From assembly GCA_021825585.1 (NCBI GenBank), contig JAKAGT010000029.1, positions 1 to 62,641 of the forward strand: a stretch of 62,641 nt of DNA. Reading direction: 5' to 3'. The number at the start of each line of letters is the position of its first letter. Within the stretch, counting starts at the first letter, position 1. Below are positions 25,492 to 34,278 of this stretch, piece by piece. A program made the translations under genes and the position numbers. The notes below the pieces were generated by a model. It was not told where the DNA came from. It searched no databases and worked only from the letters and a program-made list of their open reading frames with translations. The DNA comes from Bacteroidota bacterium. Its GTDB lineage: Bacteria; Bacteroidota; Ignavibacteria; Kryptoniales; JAKASW01.

Positions 25492-26462
25492 GGCTGCTCG
25501 TGGCACAGAGGGTCGACGAAGATGCGTCCGATCTGATTATGAGGAAGGCCGGTGCGGCCTTCGACATCGATTTCCTGGCAAGTGCGGATAAGGAAAGCCG
25601 GAAGCACCTCCTCGAAAACGCGGACGTCATACTTGCCATGAATTTCCGCAGGGACATCTTCGAAGAGGAAGTGCCGTTAATCAAGAAGGCGAAGCTTATT
25701 CAAATTACACTCGCCGGCGCCGACATGGTCCCGTATGCGAAACTCAGCCCCGGAATCGTAATTTGCAGCAACGGCGGGGCGTACAGCGAACCTATTGCAG
25801 AGCATGCAATCGGGATGATGCTCGCCCTCGCGAGGAGCTTCCTCCCGCTCCACGACGGCCTCAGCCGCGGTGAATTCGATCAGTCGACCAAACACAAAAT
25901 GTTGAACGGCTCAACTCTCGGGATTATCGGGTTCGGCGGGATCGGAAGGCGGGTTGCCGGGATTGCACGTGCATTCGGCATGACGATACTCGCGATAAAC
26001 TCGACCGGCAGGACGGAGCGGGAGGTCGATTTCTCGGGGACGCTGAAAGATCTCGACCATGTACTGCAAGAATCCGACTTCGTGCTCCTCACGATCGCGT
26101 TGAACAAATACACGAGGGATCTTATCGGGGCAAAAGAACTGAATCTTATGAAGGAAGATGCAGTGCTGGTCAACGTCGCACGGGGAGACCTGATCGATGA
26201 GAAGGACCTGTACGAGCATTTGAAATCGCATCCTCACTTCAGGGCTGGCATCGATGCGTGGTGGGTCGAGCCTTTCAACCAACCGAAGTTCGAAATTCAC
26301 TCCCCCTTTTTCGAGCTGGATAATTTTCTCGGCTCGCCCCACAACTCCTACCTTATCAAAGGGATTCGGCGCAAGGCTCTGGAGGCTGCGGTCGACAACA
26401 TCCTGCGGTTTGCTGACGGACGGGAGCTGAAGAATGTTCAGAAGAGAGAGAACTACCTATAA
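25488..26462 (+). CDS. D-isomer-specific 2-hydroxyacid dehydrogenase
   Basis: A 324-residue NAD(P)-dependent enzyme that interconverts 2-oxoacids and D-2-hydroxyacids. The Rossmann motif is GIIGFGGIGRRVAGIARAFG near residues 144-163. The catalytic set is present: Arg in VNVARGDLIDEKDL, Glu in DAWWVEPF and His in SPHNSYLIKG. Its ATG overlaps the heparinase-like stop (ATGA), so translation is coupled. The substrate is unknown. A role in making or recycling a surface-glycan substituent would fit the position but is not supported by the sequence alone. Confidence 0.9.
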   Translation: MRLLVAQRVDEDASDLIMRKAGAAFDIDFLASADKESRKHLLENADVILAMNFRRDIFEEEVPLIKKAKLIQITLAGADMVPYAKLSPGIVICSNGGAYSEPIAEHAIGMMLALARSFLPLHDGLSRGEFDQSTKHKMLNGSTLGIIGFGGIGRRVAGIARAFGMTILAINSTGRTEREVDFSGTLKDLDHVLQESDFVLLTIALNKYTRDLIGAKELNLMKEDAVLVNVARGDLIDEKDLYEHLKSHPHFRAGIDAWWVEPFNQPKFEIHSPFFELDNFLGSPHNSYLIKGIRRKALEAAVDNILRFADGRELKNVQKRENYL

Positions 26463-26464
26463 CT

Positions 26465-26896
26465 TCAATCGATAATACGAGCGCTTCTCATCTTCTTCTT
26501 TTCGCCCGTGATCTTCTTCTTTTTCAACCTTTTCTCTCTTGAGGTCTTCGTCGGGCGTGTCGGTACTCTTTTCTTGACGGGCTTCAGCGCAGCCCGAAGG
26601 ATCCGGATAAATTCCGAGACGACGATTTCCCTGTTCTCAAGTTGGCTCCTTGAAATCCGGGAGGAGATGTGCAGGATTCCGTCGGAATCGATCTTGTTTC
26701 CGAGCCGATTGAAAATAATGTGGCGCTCCTTATCCGGAAGCGATACGGAATTCCGCACGTCAAAAAGGAGCTCGACTTTAGACTCCACCTTGTTGACATT
26801 TTGTCCCCCCGGTCCGCCGCTGCGCGAAGTGCGGAAGCTCAATTCCGATGGAGAGATATCGATGGAGTCGTTAATGCGAATGTCGTTTTCGTGCAT
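26465..26896 (-). CDS. arfB: Peptidyl-tRNA hydrolase ArfB (ribosome rescue)
   Basis: ArfB rescues ribosomes stalled on non-stop mRNA by hydrolysing peptidyl-tRNA. The 143-residue protein has the catalytic release-factor motif SGGPGGQNVNK (GGQ at 30-32) and a lysine/arginine-rich tail (KPVKKRVPTRPTKTSREKRL followed by KKKK) that inserts into the empty mRNA channel in homologues. Its stop lies two bases from that of the hydroxyacid dehydrogenase, so the genes converge. The length fits the family (about 140). Confidence 0.92.
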   Translation of the reverse strand: MHENDIRINDSIDISPSELSFRTSRSGGPGGQNVNKVESKVELLFDVRNSVSLPDKERHIIFNRLGNKIDSDGILHISSRISRSQLENREIVVSEFIRILRAALKPVKKRVPTRPTKTSREKRLKKKKITGEKKKMRSARIID

Positions 26897-27105
26897 AGCC
26901 GCGCCGGTTAATCTGGAAGCGAATCATAATCATGTGTGAGTAGAGTTTCGCCGAAACGGAGGAATTTTCCAAATCGACCCAGGGGTCTGAACGGCATGTA
27001 ATAACATCGCGGGATTGAAAGGGAGATAAGAAATGGGCGCCACATCTTACCGCCAAGTGCGGGTTGAGAGGTTTCCAGAGTCGATGTCTCAGTAAATGTA
27101 CGGGA

Positions 27106-27282
27106 TTATTCGTCGTCCTCGTCTTTGGCGAATCCGTACTGAATCACGGACACATATCCGGTACCATGACACTTCTCACACTCGAGGAAATCAAATCCGT
27201 CTGCGTTCTGCGCGATCCCTATGAAGCGGGTTCCCTTGCACACGTCGCACACGACCTCCCATTGAGATTCCTTCTGCAGCAT
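27106..27282 (-). CDS. Small zinc-ribbon-like protein
   Basis: A 58-residue protein with two CxxC pairs. CDVCKGTRFIG and CEKCHGTGYVS resemble one unit of the DnaJ cysteine-rich zinc centre. A single zinc ion would be bound by the four cysteines. The acidic tail is AKDEDDE. ATG 27282 is preferred because AAAGGAAG precedes it; an in-frame GTG at 27306 is the alternative. The gene stands alone between arfB and the ammonium transporter. Its role is unknown; it could be an RNA- or protein-binding zinc finger. Confidence 0.7.
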   Translation of the reverse strand: MLQKESQWEVVCDVCKGTRFIGIAQNADGFDFLECEKCHGTGYVSVIQYGFAKDEDDE

Positions 27283-27443
27283 TTGGTTCTTCCTTTCTCT
27301 GTTCACGTCTTCAATATATCGACGTGTGCAGGGTCTGTCAATATGACTTCAAAAACTTCGGGCTTTTTCTTAATTAATTAAGGTCCTCCTGATGGGGGGG
27401 CCGGTTATAATCAGGTGATGTTCCTGCAGATTATTCCGGAATT

Positions 27444-28811
27444 TCAGAGTTCCTCAAAGACGTAGCCGCTTTCACCGTGCTGGGCGAGATCCAGGCCGTC
27501 GAATTCGTCCTCCTCAGAAACACGAAGCCCGACGGTCTTGTCGAGCAGCTTCAGAATCAGCCATGTGACTCCAAACGAGTAGGCCATTGCTACCGCCAGC
27601 GCAAGGAGCTGCGCTCCGAGCAGTCCGATGTTTCCGTAAAAGAGTCCGTTGCCTCCCGATGCGTTTATGAGCTTCGTCGCGAAGAGTCCGGTGGCAATTG
27701 CACCCCATGCACCTCCGGCACCGTGTACTCCTACAGTGTCGAGAGAATCATCGTATCCGAATCTCTCTTTCAGGCGGATAGCGACGAAGCAGACGATGCC
27801 TCCTACCAGCCCGATAAGGAGCGCAGCCATCGGACCGACGAAGCCCGACGCGGGGGTGATCGCGACAAGTCCAGCGACTGCTCCGGATGCTGCACCGAGG
27901 ACGGTCGGCTTTCCCCTCGTGTACCACTCTGCGAACATCCATGAGAGCGCGGCCGCGGAGGCCGACACCTGTGTGGCGACGAATGCAGAAACCGCGAGCG
28001 CCCCGGAAGCAAGTGCGCTTCCCGCATTGAATCCGAACCAGCCGAACCAGAGAAGCGTCGCGCCAATCAGCGTCATCGTCAGATTGTGCGGCGGCATCGG
28101 CTCCTGTCCGTAACCTCTTCTTCTTCCGATGAGGATCGCCGCTGCGAGTGCCGAGACTCCCGAGCTGACATGTACCACGAGCCCTCCTGCGAAGTCCAAT
28201 GCGCCGAGTCCTCTTAACCAACCTCCCGTTCCCCAGACCCAGTGTGCAAGAGGATCATAAACAAGAGTCGCCCAGAGAACCAGGAAGATCAAATAGGTCT
28301 TGAACTTGAATCTCTCCGCGATCGCACCCGTTATAAGCGCCGGGGTTATCACGGCAAACATCATCTGGAACAGCATGAATGATTCGTGCGGAATCGTCGG
28401 GGCGTAGCTCGGGTTCGGTGCCAGCCCGACCCCGCTCAGCCCGATCCATTTCAGGCTTCCGATGAGATGCAAGACGTCAGGACCAAAAGCGAGGGAGTAT
28501 CCGAAGAGCACCCACTGCACCGTGATAACGCCGATCGCAATGAAGCTCTGCATTATTGTACCAAGAACATTCTTGCGCCTGACCATTCCTCCATAAAACA
28601 AAGCGAGCCCGGGCGTCATCAGCATGACAAGTGCGGTCGATACCAACATCCATGTCGTATCGCCCGTGTTGACTCCGTCCGTGGAATTTATTTGCTGTGC
28701 CGTCTGTTGAACATTTTGTGAGTTGATCTCTTTGTTGACAGATTGAGCTTTGGCCGACTGAAATTGCAGCATTACAAATGCTGCGGCAGCTAACACGAAA
28801 TATCTCTTCAT
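27444..28811 (-). CDS. amtB: Ammonium transporter (Amt family)
   Basis: A 455-residue inner-membrane transporter with an N-terminal signal (MKRYFVLAAAAFVMLQFQSA). Eleven membrane helices follow. Family features are LFYGGMVRRKNVLGTIMQSF, WAHWVWGTGGWL-like LAHWVWGTGGWLRGLGALDF, and the twin channel histidines in LVVHVSSGVSAL and GVHGAGGAWGAIATG. It conducts ammonium/ammonia for nitrogen assimilation. A GTGGAG site precedes the ATG. The cytoplasmic PII regulator (glnK), usually next to amt, is not adjacent. In the 230-bp gap upstream I found no convincing sigma-54 promoter. Confidence 0.95.
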   Translation of the reverse strand: MKRYFVLAAAAFVMLQFQSAKAQSVNKEINSQNVQQTAQQINSTDGVNTGDTTWMLVSTALVMLMTPGLALFYGGMVRRKNVLGTIMQSFIAIGVITVQWVLFGYSLAFGPDVLHLIGSLKWIGLSGVGLAPNPSYAPTIPHESFMLFQMMFAVITPALITGAIAERFKFKTYLIFLVLWATLVYDPLAHWVWGTGGWLRGLGALDFAGGLVVHVSSGVSALAAAILIGRRRGYGQEPMPPHNLTMTLIGATLLWFGWFGFNAGSALASGALAVSAFVATQVSASAAALSWMFAEWYTRGKPTVLGAASGAVAGLVAITPASGFVGPMAALLIGLVGGIVCFVAIRLKERFGYDDSLDTVGVHGAGGAWGAIATGLFATKLINASGGNGLFYGNIGLLGAQLLALAVAMAYSFGVTWLILKLLDKTVGLRVSEEDEFDGLDLAQHGESGYVFEEL

Positions 28812-29058
28812 CTACTCCACCGTTAAAGCTTGATTTGATGCGCAACACTCTTCTCCCGCACAATCACGAGCCGCGAGGTCAAATTGGAAAAGCAGCGCAG
28901 AATATTCAAAATGTCCTTCAATAATAAGGATGTTGATAGTCCTGCCAAAAACTATTTTTGCCCAATTTATGATTGGCTTAAGAAAGTAAGGCTTCGCGAC
29001 CCGAATAGAGAGGCTTCAGCGATGAAATGTTTCAGGAACAAAGTTGAACCTGTCTCAT

Positions 29059-30123
29059 ATGTCTAAGGTAATTTCAGTCTCGACGGAGGATGCTCCGTCA
29101 AAATTCGCTCAATCCGACGTGCGCGAATTTGCGCACGAACTCTTCTCGAGCAGCCGGAGCGACGTCGACAGGCTAATAAATGTGTTTGACCACGCTTCGA
29201 TCAGTTCGCGCCATTTTACCGAGGAGAGGTCGTGGTACGGCAAAGAACACGGCTTTGAGGAGAGGAACGGGCTTTTCGTGAAGAACGCGATGAAGATGTC
29301 CGCCGAATGTACACGAAAGTGTCTCGAAAACGCGGGGCTACGGCCTCAGGACATACACCACATCATCTTTGTCTCGAGTACCGGTCTTTCTACTCCGAGC
29401 ATAGATGCCAGGCTCTTCAACGTCCTGAAATTCGATCGCCATATAAGAAGAACACCAATCTGGGGACTCGGTTGTGCTGGGGGCGCCGCCGGACTCAGTC
29501 GGGCCCTCGAATACACGACTGCCATCCCGGAACATGCGGTTCTGGTGATAGCTATCGAGCTCTGCGGTTTGACCTTTCGTAAAGACGATTACTCAAAGAG
29601 CAACCTGATCGGCACCTCGCTTTTCTCTGACGGAGCGGCCGCCGTGCTTGTAGTGGGCGAGAATCATCCGCTGAATCGGAAGAACGGTATCACGCTCCTC
29701 AACTCGCTCTCCACGATCTACGACGATTCTCTCGATGTCATGGGGTGGGAGGTCAAGAACGACGGGTTGAAGGTAATCTTCAGCAAGGATATACCGGCCA
29801 TCGTCCGCAATTCCGTCAGGCCGAACATCGAGGAACTTGCCGCCATGAACGGAATTCAGATCTCGGACATCAAGCACTACATCGTTCATCCGGGCGGGTT
29901 AAAAGTAATCGATGCCTATGAAGAAGCGCTCGGATTGTCCGGGGATAAGTTCCGCTTCTCGCGAAAAGTCCTGAACGAACACGGGAACATGTCGTCGCCG
30001 ACTGTGCTTTATGTGCTGAACGAGTTTCTGAAGAGCGACGGATACAAGCCTCACGAATACGGTCTTATCTCCGCGCTCGGACCGGGGTTCAGTTCTGAAT
30101 TAATCCTCTTCGAGACGGATTGA
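29059..30123 (+). CDS. Type III polyketide synthase (chalcone/stilbene synthase-like)
   Basis: A 354-residue thiolase-fold enzyme that extends an acyl-CoA starter with malonyl-CoA. The catalytic triad is complete: C139 in WGLGCAGGAAG, H277 in IVHPGG and N310 in EHGNMSSPTVL. Bacterial members of this type make alkylpyrones or alkylresorcinols from fatty acyl-CoAs. ATG 29059 is listed; a TTG at 29044, better placed behind CAGGAACAAAG, would add five residues. A methyltransferase gene overlaps its stop codon. The same pairing occurs as bpsA-bpsB in Bacillus and srsA-srsB in Streptomyces, which suggests a methylated phenolic lipid or pyrone as product. Confidence 0.9.
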   Translation: MSKVISVSTEDAPSKFAQSDVREFAHELFSSSRSDVDRLINVFDHASISSRHFTEERSWYGKEHGFEERNGLFVKNAMKMSAECTRKCLENAGLRPQDIHHIIFVSSTGLSTPSIDARLFNVLKFDRHIRRTPIWGLGCAGGAAGLSRALEYTTAIPEHAVLVIAIELCGLTFRKDDYSKSNLIGTSLFSDGAAAVLVVGENHPLNRKNGITLLNSLSTIYDDSLDVMGWEVKNDGLKVIFSKDIPAIVRNSVRPNIEELAAMNGIQISDIKHYIVHPGGLKVIDAYEEALGLSGDKFRFSRKVLNEHGNMSSPTVLYVLNEFLKSDGYKPHEYGLISALGPGFSSELILFETD

Positions 30124-30629
30124 TATACTTCTTCGGATTCATCTTTCTTCTTCTCGCGCAGCGTGCGTTCGAGCTGAAGGTTGCAAGGCGACATGAGAAG
30201 GAGCTGAAAAATCGCGGCGGGCGGGAAGTTGACACAAATGGTTACAGGGTAATTGTGGGGATGCATTCTGCGTTCTTCGTTTCTCTCACACTGGAAAAAG
30301 TCGCGTTCGACCGCCCCTTGAATCCTGAATGGTCGATACTCATGGCCATATTTTTCGCAGCCCAACTTCTTCGATATTGGGCGATACACTCCCTTGGAAT
30401 ATTCTGGAACACGAAGATTATGATTGTCCCCGGCCACCCCATCGTCAGGAAGGGTCCGTACAGGTATTTCCGGCATCCTAATTACGCGGCGGTCATTACA
30501 GAATTCGCAGTTGTTCCCCTGATCTTTTCCTGCTATGTGACGGCTGTAGGCTTCACCATAGCCAACGCGTTGCTTCTCGGAAGGCGGATTAGGATCGAGA
30601 CAAGCGCATTAGCTTCCGCGAGGCCTTGA
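30120..30629 (+). CDS. Isoprenylcysteine carboxyl methyltransferase-family protein (BpsB-like)
   Basis: A 169-residue membrane protein with three or four hydrophobic segments. The SAM-binding signature is GPYRYFRHPNYAAVITEFAV. The ICMT/BpsB-like family, when paired with a type III polyketide synthase, methylates the alkylpyrone or alkylresorcinol product rather than a protein. The gene starts at TTG 30120, which overlaps the PKS stop TGA by two bases, so the two proteins are translated together. No further tailoring gene, such as a hydroxylase, follows. Confidence 0.83.
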   Translation: MIYFFGFIFLLLAQRAFELKVARRHEKELKNRGGREVDTNGYRVIVGMHSAFFVSLTLEKVAFDRPLNPEWSILMAIFFAAQLLRYWAIHSLGIFWNTKIMIVPGHPIVRKGPYRYFRHPNYAAVITEFAVVPLIFSCYVTAVGFTIANALLLGRRIRIETSALASARP

Positions 30630-30639
30630 GACAAAAAAA

Positions 30640-30697
30640 GCCGAACGGAATTATCATCGAATACGAAACCTAACACACCTACAATCGTCCGTTCGGC
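30640..30697 (+). terminator. Long-loop inverted repeat after the PKS operon, possible terminator
   Basis: GCCGAACGGA at 30640-30649 is perfectly complementary to TCCGTTCGGC at 30688-30697, with a 38-base loop. A run of seven A precedes the left arm, and GTTTATATAG follows the right arm, so it could end transcription in either direction. It lies in the 385-bp non-coding gap 30630-31014 before typA. A second weak hairpin, around 30787-30805, is the only other structure seen there. A small RNA or leader is also possible. Confidence 0.4.
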
Positions 30698-31014
30698 GTT
30701 TATATAGTCAACAGCATCTTACCGTAATTAGTTCAATTCAGGGAATATCAAAGAAGAGTCCCCTTCACGGCGGGAATCAAGCCGACTTCTCCTTGATAAG
30801 GGGGAGGGCCGAATCGGAGCATAGATTTGAATGCTTTCTGCTGCGACGGGAAGCGAACTGTCGGCAAGGCGGCTCATTTTTCTATGTCCCCCATTTATGT
30901 TATCTTATATCAGGATTGGAAATCCAGAGCACCATCTCACCAGCGCACAACGCGCCGCAAGCGTGGTGAATCAACCCGATTGTCAAGAAGATTCGATGGA
31001 GAATAACTTTCGAA

Positions 31015-32835
31015 ATGAGAGACTATAAACTGAGAAACATAGCTATAATTGCACACGTTGACCATGGGAAGACAACGTTGGTCGATTACATGCTGAAGCA
31101 GACAGGCACTTTCCGGGAAAACCAGAACATGGGAACGAGAATCCTCGATTCCAACGACCTGGAGCGTGAAAAGGGAATCACTATACTTGCCAAGAACGTA
31201 TCCGTCAGATACAAGGATGTGAAGATAAATATTGTCGACACGCCCGGCCACTCCGATTTCGGCGGCGAAGTCGAACGGACTCTCATGATGGTAGACGGCG
31301 TTCTTCTCCTTGTCGACGCAGCCGAGGGACCGCTGCCTCAGACTAAGTTTGTCCTCCGCAAGGCACTCGAGCTCAACCTGAAGCCGATTGTTGTCATCAA
31401 CAAGATAGACCGGAAAGACGCGCGTCCGTCAGAAGTCCTGAACGAAATCTACGACCTGTTCATATCGCTCGGCGCTAACGATGAGCAGATAGATTTTCCC
31501 GTCATCTACACGATTGCCAAGCAGGGTATCGCAAAACACTCGCCGGAGCAGGAGAGCAGCGATCTTTCTCCGCTGTTTGAAGCCATACTGAAGCAAATCC
31601 CCGAGCCGCCTGCCGACGCGGAGCCGCCGTTTCAGATGCTTGTCATGAATATCGAGTACAATGACTATATCGGCCGGCTCGGGATCGGGAGAATATTCCG
31701 GGGAACTATCAAGGACGGCGCCCCGATGCGCGTCGTTCACAAGGACGGAAAGGTCGAGGATGCACGCATTACGAAGATTTACACGTTCGAAGGCCTGAAG
31801 AGGAACGAGACCGTCGAGGCGAGCGCCGGAGAGATTATCGCCATCGCCGGGATGGAAGACGTCGATATCGGCGAGACGATATGCGATCCCGCCGACGTGA
31901 CTCCGCTGCCGTTCGTGAACATCGAGGAGCCGACGCTTTCGATGAATTTCGTCGTAAACAACTCTCCGTTCGCGGGCAAGGAGGGGAAATACGTCACCAC
32001 GAGAAATCTTGCCGAGCGGCTAACGCGTGAGCTGCGAGCCAACGTCAGCCTGCGTGTCGAACCGGGTGATACTCCCGACATTTTCACGGTCAGCGGGAGA
32101 GGCGAGCTGCATCTGGCGATACTTATCGAGACAATGCGGAGGGAAGGATACGAGTTCCAGGTCGGGAAACCGAAGGTTATCTACAAGACAATCGACGGAG
32201 AACTTAGAGAGCCGGTAGAACATGTGGTCATAGATGTGCCGGATGACTACGTCGGGACGGTCATAGACAATCTCAGCCGCAGAAAAGGGGAAATGAAGAA
32301 TCTCATGCCGAGTCATGGCAATACCAGGATCGAGTTCATCGTGCCTGCCCGGGGACTAATCGGATTTAGAACGGAGTTCATGACGCAGACAAAGGGAACC
32401 GGAATCCTGCACCATAACTATCACGGTTACGAGCCGTTCAAGGGTGAGATCGAAGGACGCAGCAAGGGTGCGGTTGTCGTGTTGGAAACGGGGACCGCGG
32501 TTGCGTACGCGATGTGGAAGCTCGGGGAGAGAATGACGTTCTTCATCGAGCCGGGTACGCAGGTGTACGCCGGAATGATCGTCGGGGAAAACGCCCGAGA
32601 AGATACGATAGTCGCGAACGTGTGCAAGACAAAGCACCTGACGAACATGCGTGCATCTGGCGCCGACGAAGCCATACGTCTCGAACCGCCCGTGCTGATG
32701 AATGTCGAGAAGGCGATAGAGTGGATAAACGACGACGAGTATGTCGAGTTCACTCCGAAGTCGATCCGGCTTCGCGAGAGAATCCTCGACCACGACGAGC
32801 GGTACAAGGCGAGGAAGAGGACGGCGGTAGGATAA
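31015..32835 (+). CDS. typA: Translational GTPase TypA/BipA
   Basis: A 606-residue ribosome-binding GTPase of the EF-G superfamily, involved in 50S assembly and stress adaptation. The G1 motif is [10 protein letters not shown] near residues 12-21; G3 is [16 protein letters not shown] and G4 NKIDR. Domain II follows, and the C-terminal TypA-specific part contains [19 protein letters not shown] and [18 protein letters not shown]. The length matches the family (about 605). It is alone on the plus strand, converging on the PIN/DUF2281 pair. The only ribosome-binding candidate (GGAG) is 13 bases upstream. Confidence 0.97.
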   Translation: MRDYKLRNIAIIAHVDHGKTTLVDYMLKQTGTFRENQNMGTRILDSNDLEREKGITILAKNVSVRYKDVKINIVDTPGHSDFGGEVERTLMMVDGVLLLVDAAEGPLPQTKFVLRKALELNLKPIVVINKIDRKDARPSEVLNEIYDLFISLGANDEQIDFPVIYTIAKQGIAKHSPEQESSDLSPLFEAILKQIPEPPADAEPPFQMLVMNIEYNDYIGRLGIGRIFRGTIKDGAPMRVVHKDGKVEDARITKIYTFEGLKRNETVEASAGEIIAIAGMEDVDIGETICDPADVTPLPFVNIEEPTLSMNFVVNNSPFAGKEGKYVTTRNLAERLTRELRANVSLRVEPGDTPDIFTVSGRGELHLAILIETMRREGYEFQVGKPKVIYKTIDGELREPVEHVVIDVPDDYVGTVIDNLSRRKGEMKNLMPSHGNTRIEFIVPARGLIGFRTEFMTQTKGTGILHHNYHGYEPFKGEIEGRSKGAVVVLETGTAVAYAMWKLGERMTFFIEPGTQVYAGMIVGENAREDTIVANVCKTKHLTNMRASGADEAIRLEPPVLMNVEKAIEWINDDEYVEFTPKSIRLRERILDHDERYKARKRTAVG

Positions 32836-32887
32836 ATCCAAAAGGGGGAAAAGGCTTCCGATGAGTCTTCGTTCCTGAAGTTAAACA

Positions 32888-33286
32888 TCACTTGTTAACG
32901 TCACGGGGTGTCTTTCGCCTGCAATCAGTGCGGTCAAAGTCTGTGTCGAATGAGATAAGGGTTAGTCCATATTTCGTCACAACCGAATACTGATATGCAT
33001 CATCGAAATCTAGGCCGTACTTCTTCGCACTGTCAGAGATAACGGAGAATTCACTTGCGGACAGGGCCAAAATTCCCACGGCGGCCCTTTGCACCATTTC
33101 CGTAACGAATTCCCTGAAGATGTCAAATTGTTTGGTCCGAAATGGTAGAATCCCTATCGAGTGAAGGGAAAAGTCGGAAATGAATAACTCACATTCTGTG
33201 TTAGAGAGGAGCTTCTTCACATCTTCGGATCTTTCCTGTTTGAGCAAGACCTCAAGAAAGACATTCGTGTCCAGAAGAGCTCTCAC
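32888..33286 (-). CDS. PIN-domain toxin (VapC-like)
   Basis: A 132-residue PIN-domain ribonuclease toxin with its acidic residues intact: D6 in LLDTNVFLE, the later DFDDAYQYSVV, and SFDTDFDRTD near the end. PIN toxins cleave tRNA, rRNA or mRNA. It follows the antitoxin gene with an ATGA overlap, typical of such operons. The second PIN gene in the window (9253-9398) is a remnant, so this is the only active toxin-antitoxin pair visible. Confidence 0.85.
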   Translation of the reverse strand: MRALLDTNVFLEVLLKQERSEDVKKLLSNTECELFISDFSLHSIGILPFRTKQFDIFREFVTEMVQRAAVGILALSASEFSVISDSAKKYGLDFDDAYQYSVVTKYGLTLISFDTDFDRTDCRRKTPRDVNK

Positions 33287-33492
33287 GAGTCACCAATTCG
33301 CCACTCGGATACTTTATGCTGTAATTGCACAGAGGTATAACTATCCCTCAGATTCTCTATTGCCCCCTCCCATTCGAGCTTGAGTGGGGCGCGCCCTCTC
33401 TTAGCTCCTCTTTCAAGCAAGAATTGCACGAAATCCCTTACCTCCTGCTGTAAATCTTCAGGAAGCATTTTAACCATCTCTTCGACGCTCAT
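33283..33492 (-). CDS. DUF2281 antitoxin
   Basis: A 69-residue DUF2281 protein, the usual partner of PIN toxins. The N-terminal motif is VEEMVKMLPEDLQQEVRDFV, followed by a basic RGAKRGR turn and a tryptophan-containing tail (KLEWEGAIENL) that would wrap the toxin. It is the first gene of the pair, behind a strong GGAGGAG site. It probably neutralises the downstream PIN toxin by direct binding. Confidence 0.85.
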   Translation of the reverse strand: MSVEEMVKMLPEDLQQEVRDFVQFLLERGAKRGRAPLKLEWEGAIENLRDSYTSVQLQHKVSEWRIGDS

Positions 33493-33588
33493 AGGATTTC
33501 TCCTCCGTATATTACCTCGATTAATCCAAAGTGTCGTCTCATATTATCCAACTTGCTGCCTGAGGGTCACAACGTCAGATCTTTTAGG

Positions 33589-34278
33589 TTATCTTCCCTT
33601 GTACAGGCGCTCCGCGAGGAAGGACGGGAGCCCCGCTGCAATTATTTTGCTCGCTGCGGCTTTGTAGTCGTACTCTATCCGGATATTCTCGTAGGTGTAA
33701 TTGCCCGTGTCTATGATTCCGAAGCTCGCGCGGTTATCGCCGTCCCGCGGCTGACCGACGCTTCCGACGTTGATCAGCTCTCTTACCTCCGTTTCCGAGA
33801 TTTTCTTCCTGAAGATTACCGGGACGTGTGTATGCCCTATCAGGCAGATCTTCTCGTCGAATGAAGACAACTCCATCTGAGCGTCTGCCTCGCTGAACAC
33901 ATATTTCCACTCGCGCGGTTCGGACGGGGAAGCGTGGGCGAGAAGAAGGTCGGCGAATCGTTCCGTCATCGGTATCTTACCGAGCCAATCATAATTATCC
34001 GCGGACAAAGATGCTCTCGTGTAGTCGATCGCGGCTCTCGCATAAGGATTAATCATGGAGAAAGAAATCTCGTCGAAAAGCGCATCGTCGTGATTTCCCC
34101 GGACTACATATCGTGCTTCACGCCTAACGAGATCAGCCACCTCGTCCGGATTCGCCCCGTAGCCGACGATATCGCCGAGGCAGATGATTTCGTTCACGTT
34201 CCTCGCTTTTATCTCCGCGAGCACTTTTGTCAGGGCCTCAAGGTTGGAATGCATATCGGAAATGACGGCGTATTTCAT
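33589..34278 (-). CDS. Metallophosphoesterase (YfcE/calcineurin-like)
   Basis: A 229-residue calcineurin-like phosphoesterase. Metal-ligand motifs are SDMHSNLEAL (DxH), CLGDIVGYG (GD), VRGNHDDALF (GNHD), LLAHASPSEP and IGHTHVPVIF (GHxH). This complete set indicates a binuclear metal site acting on a phosphodiester or nucleotide. ATG 34278 overlaps the methyltransferase stop (ATGA), so this start is preferred over one at 34302. It is the last gene of a minus-strand operon. The substrate cannot be inferred. Confidence 0.88.
   Translation of the reverse strand: MKYAVISDMHSNLEALTKVLAEIKARNVNEIICLGDIVGYGANPDEVADLVRREARYVVRGNHDDALFDEISFSMINPYARAAIDYTRASLSADNYDWLGKIPMTERFADLLLAHASPSEPREWKYVFSEADAQMELSSFDEKICLIGHTHVPVIFRKKISETEVRELINVGSVGQPRDGDNRASFGIIDTGNYTYENIRIEYDYKAAASKIIAAGLPSFLAERLYKGR

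Noticed and set aside
28900-28990. TTGGCAGG-like sequence as a sigma-54 promoter for the ammonium transporter
   Set aside because: The match to TGGCAC-N5-TTGC fails in the second block, so it is not supported.
28884-29066. 60-codon plus-strand frame upstream of the PKS
   Set aside because: No ribosome-binding site or known motif, and it overlaps the PKS start. I consider it leader sequence.
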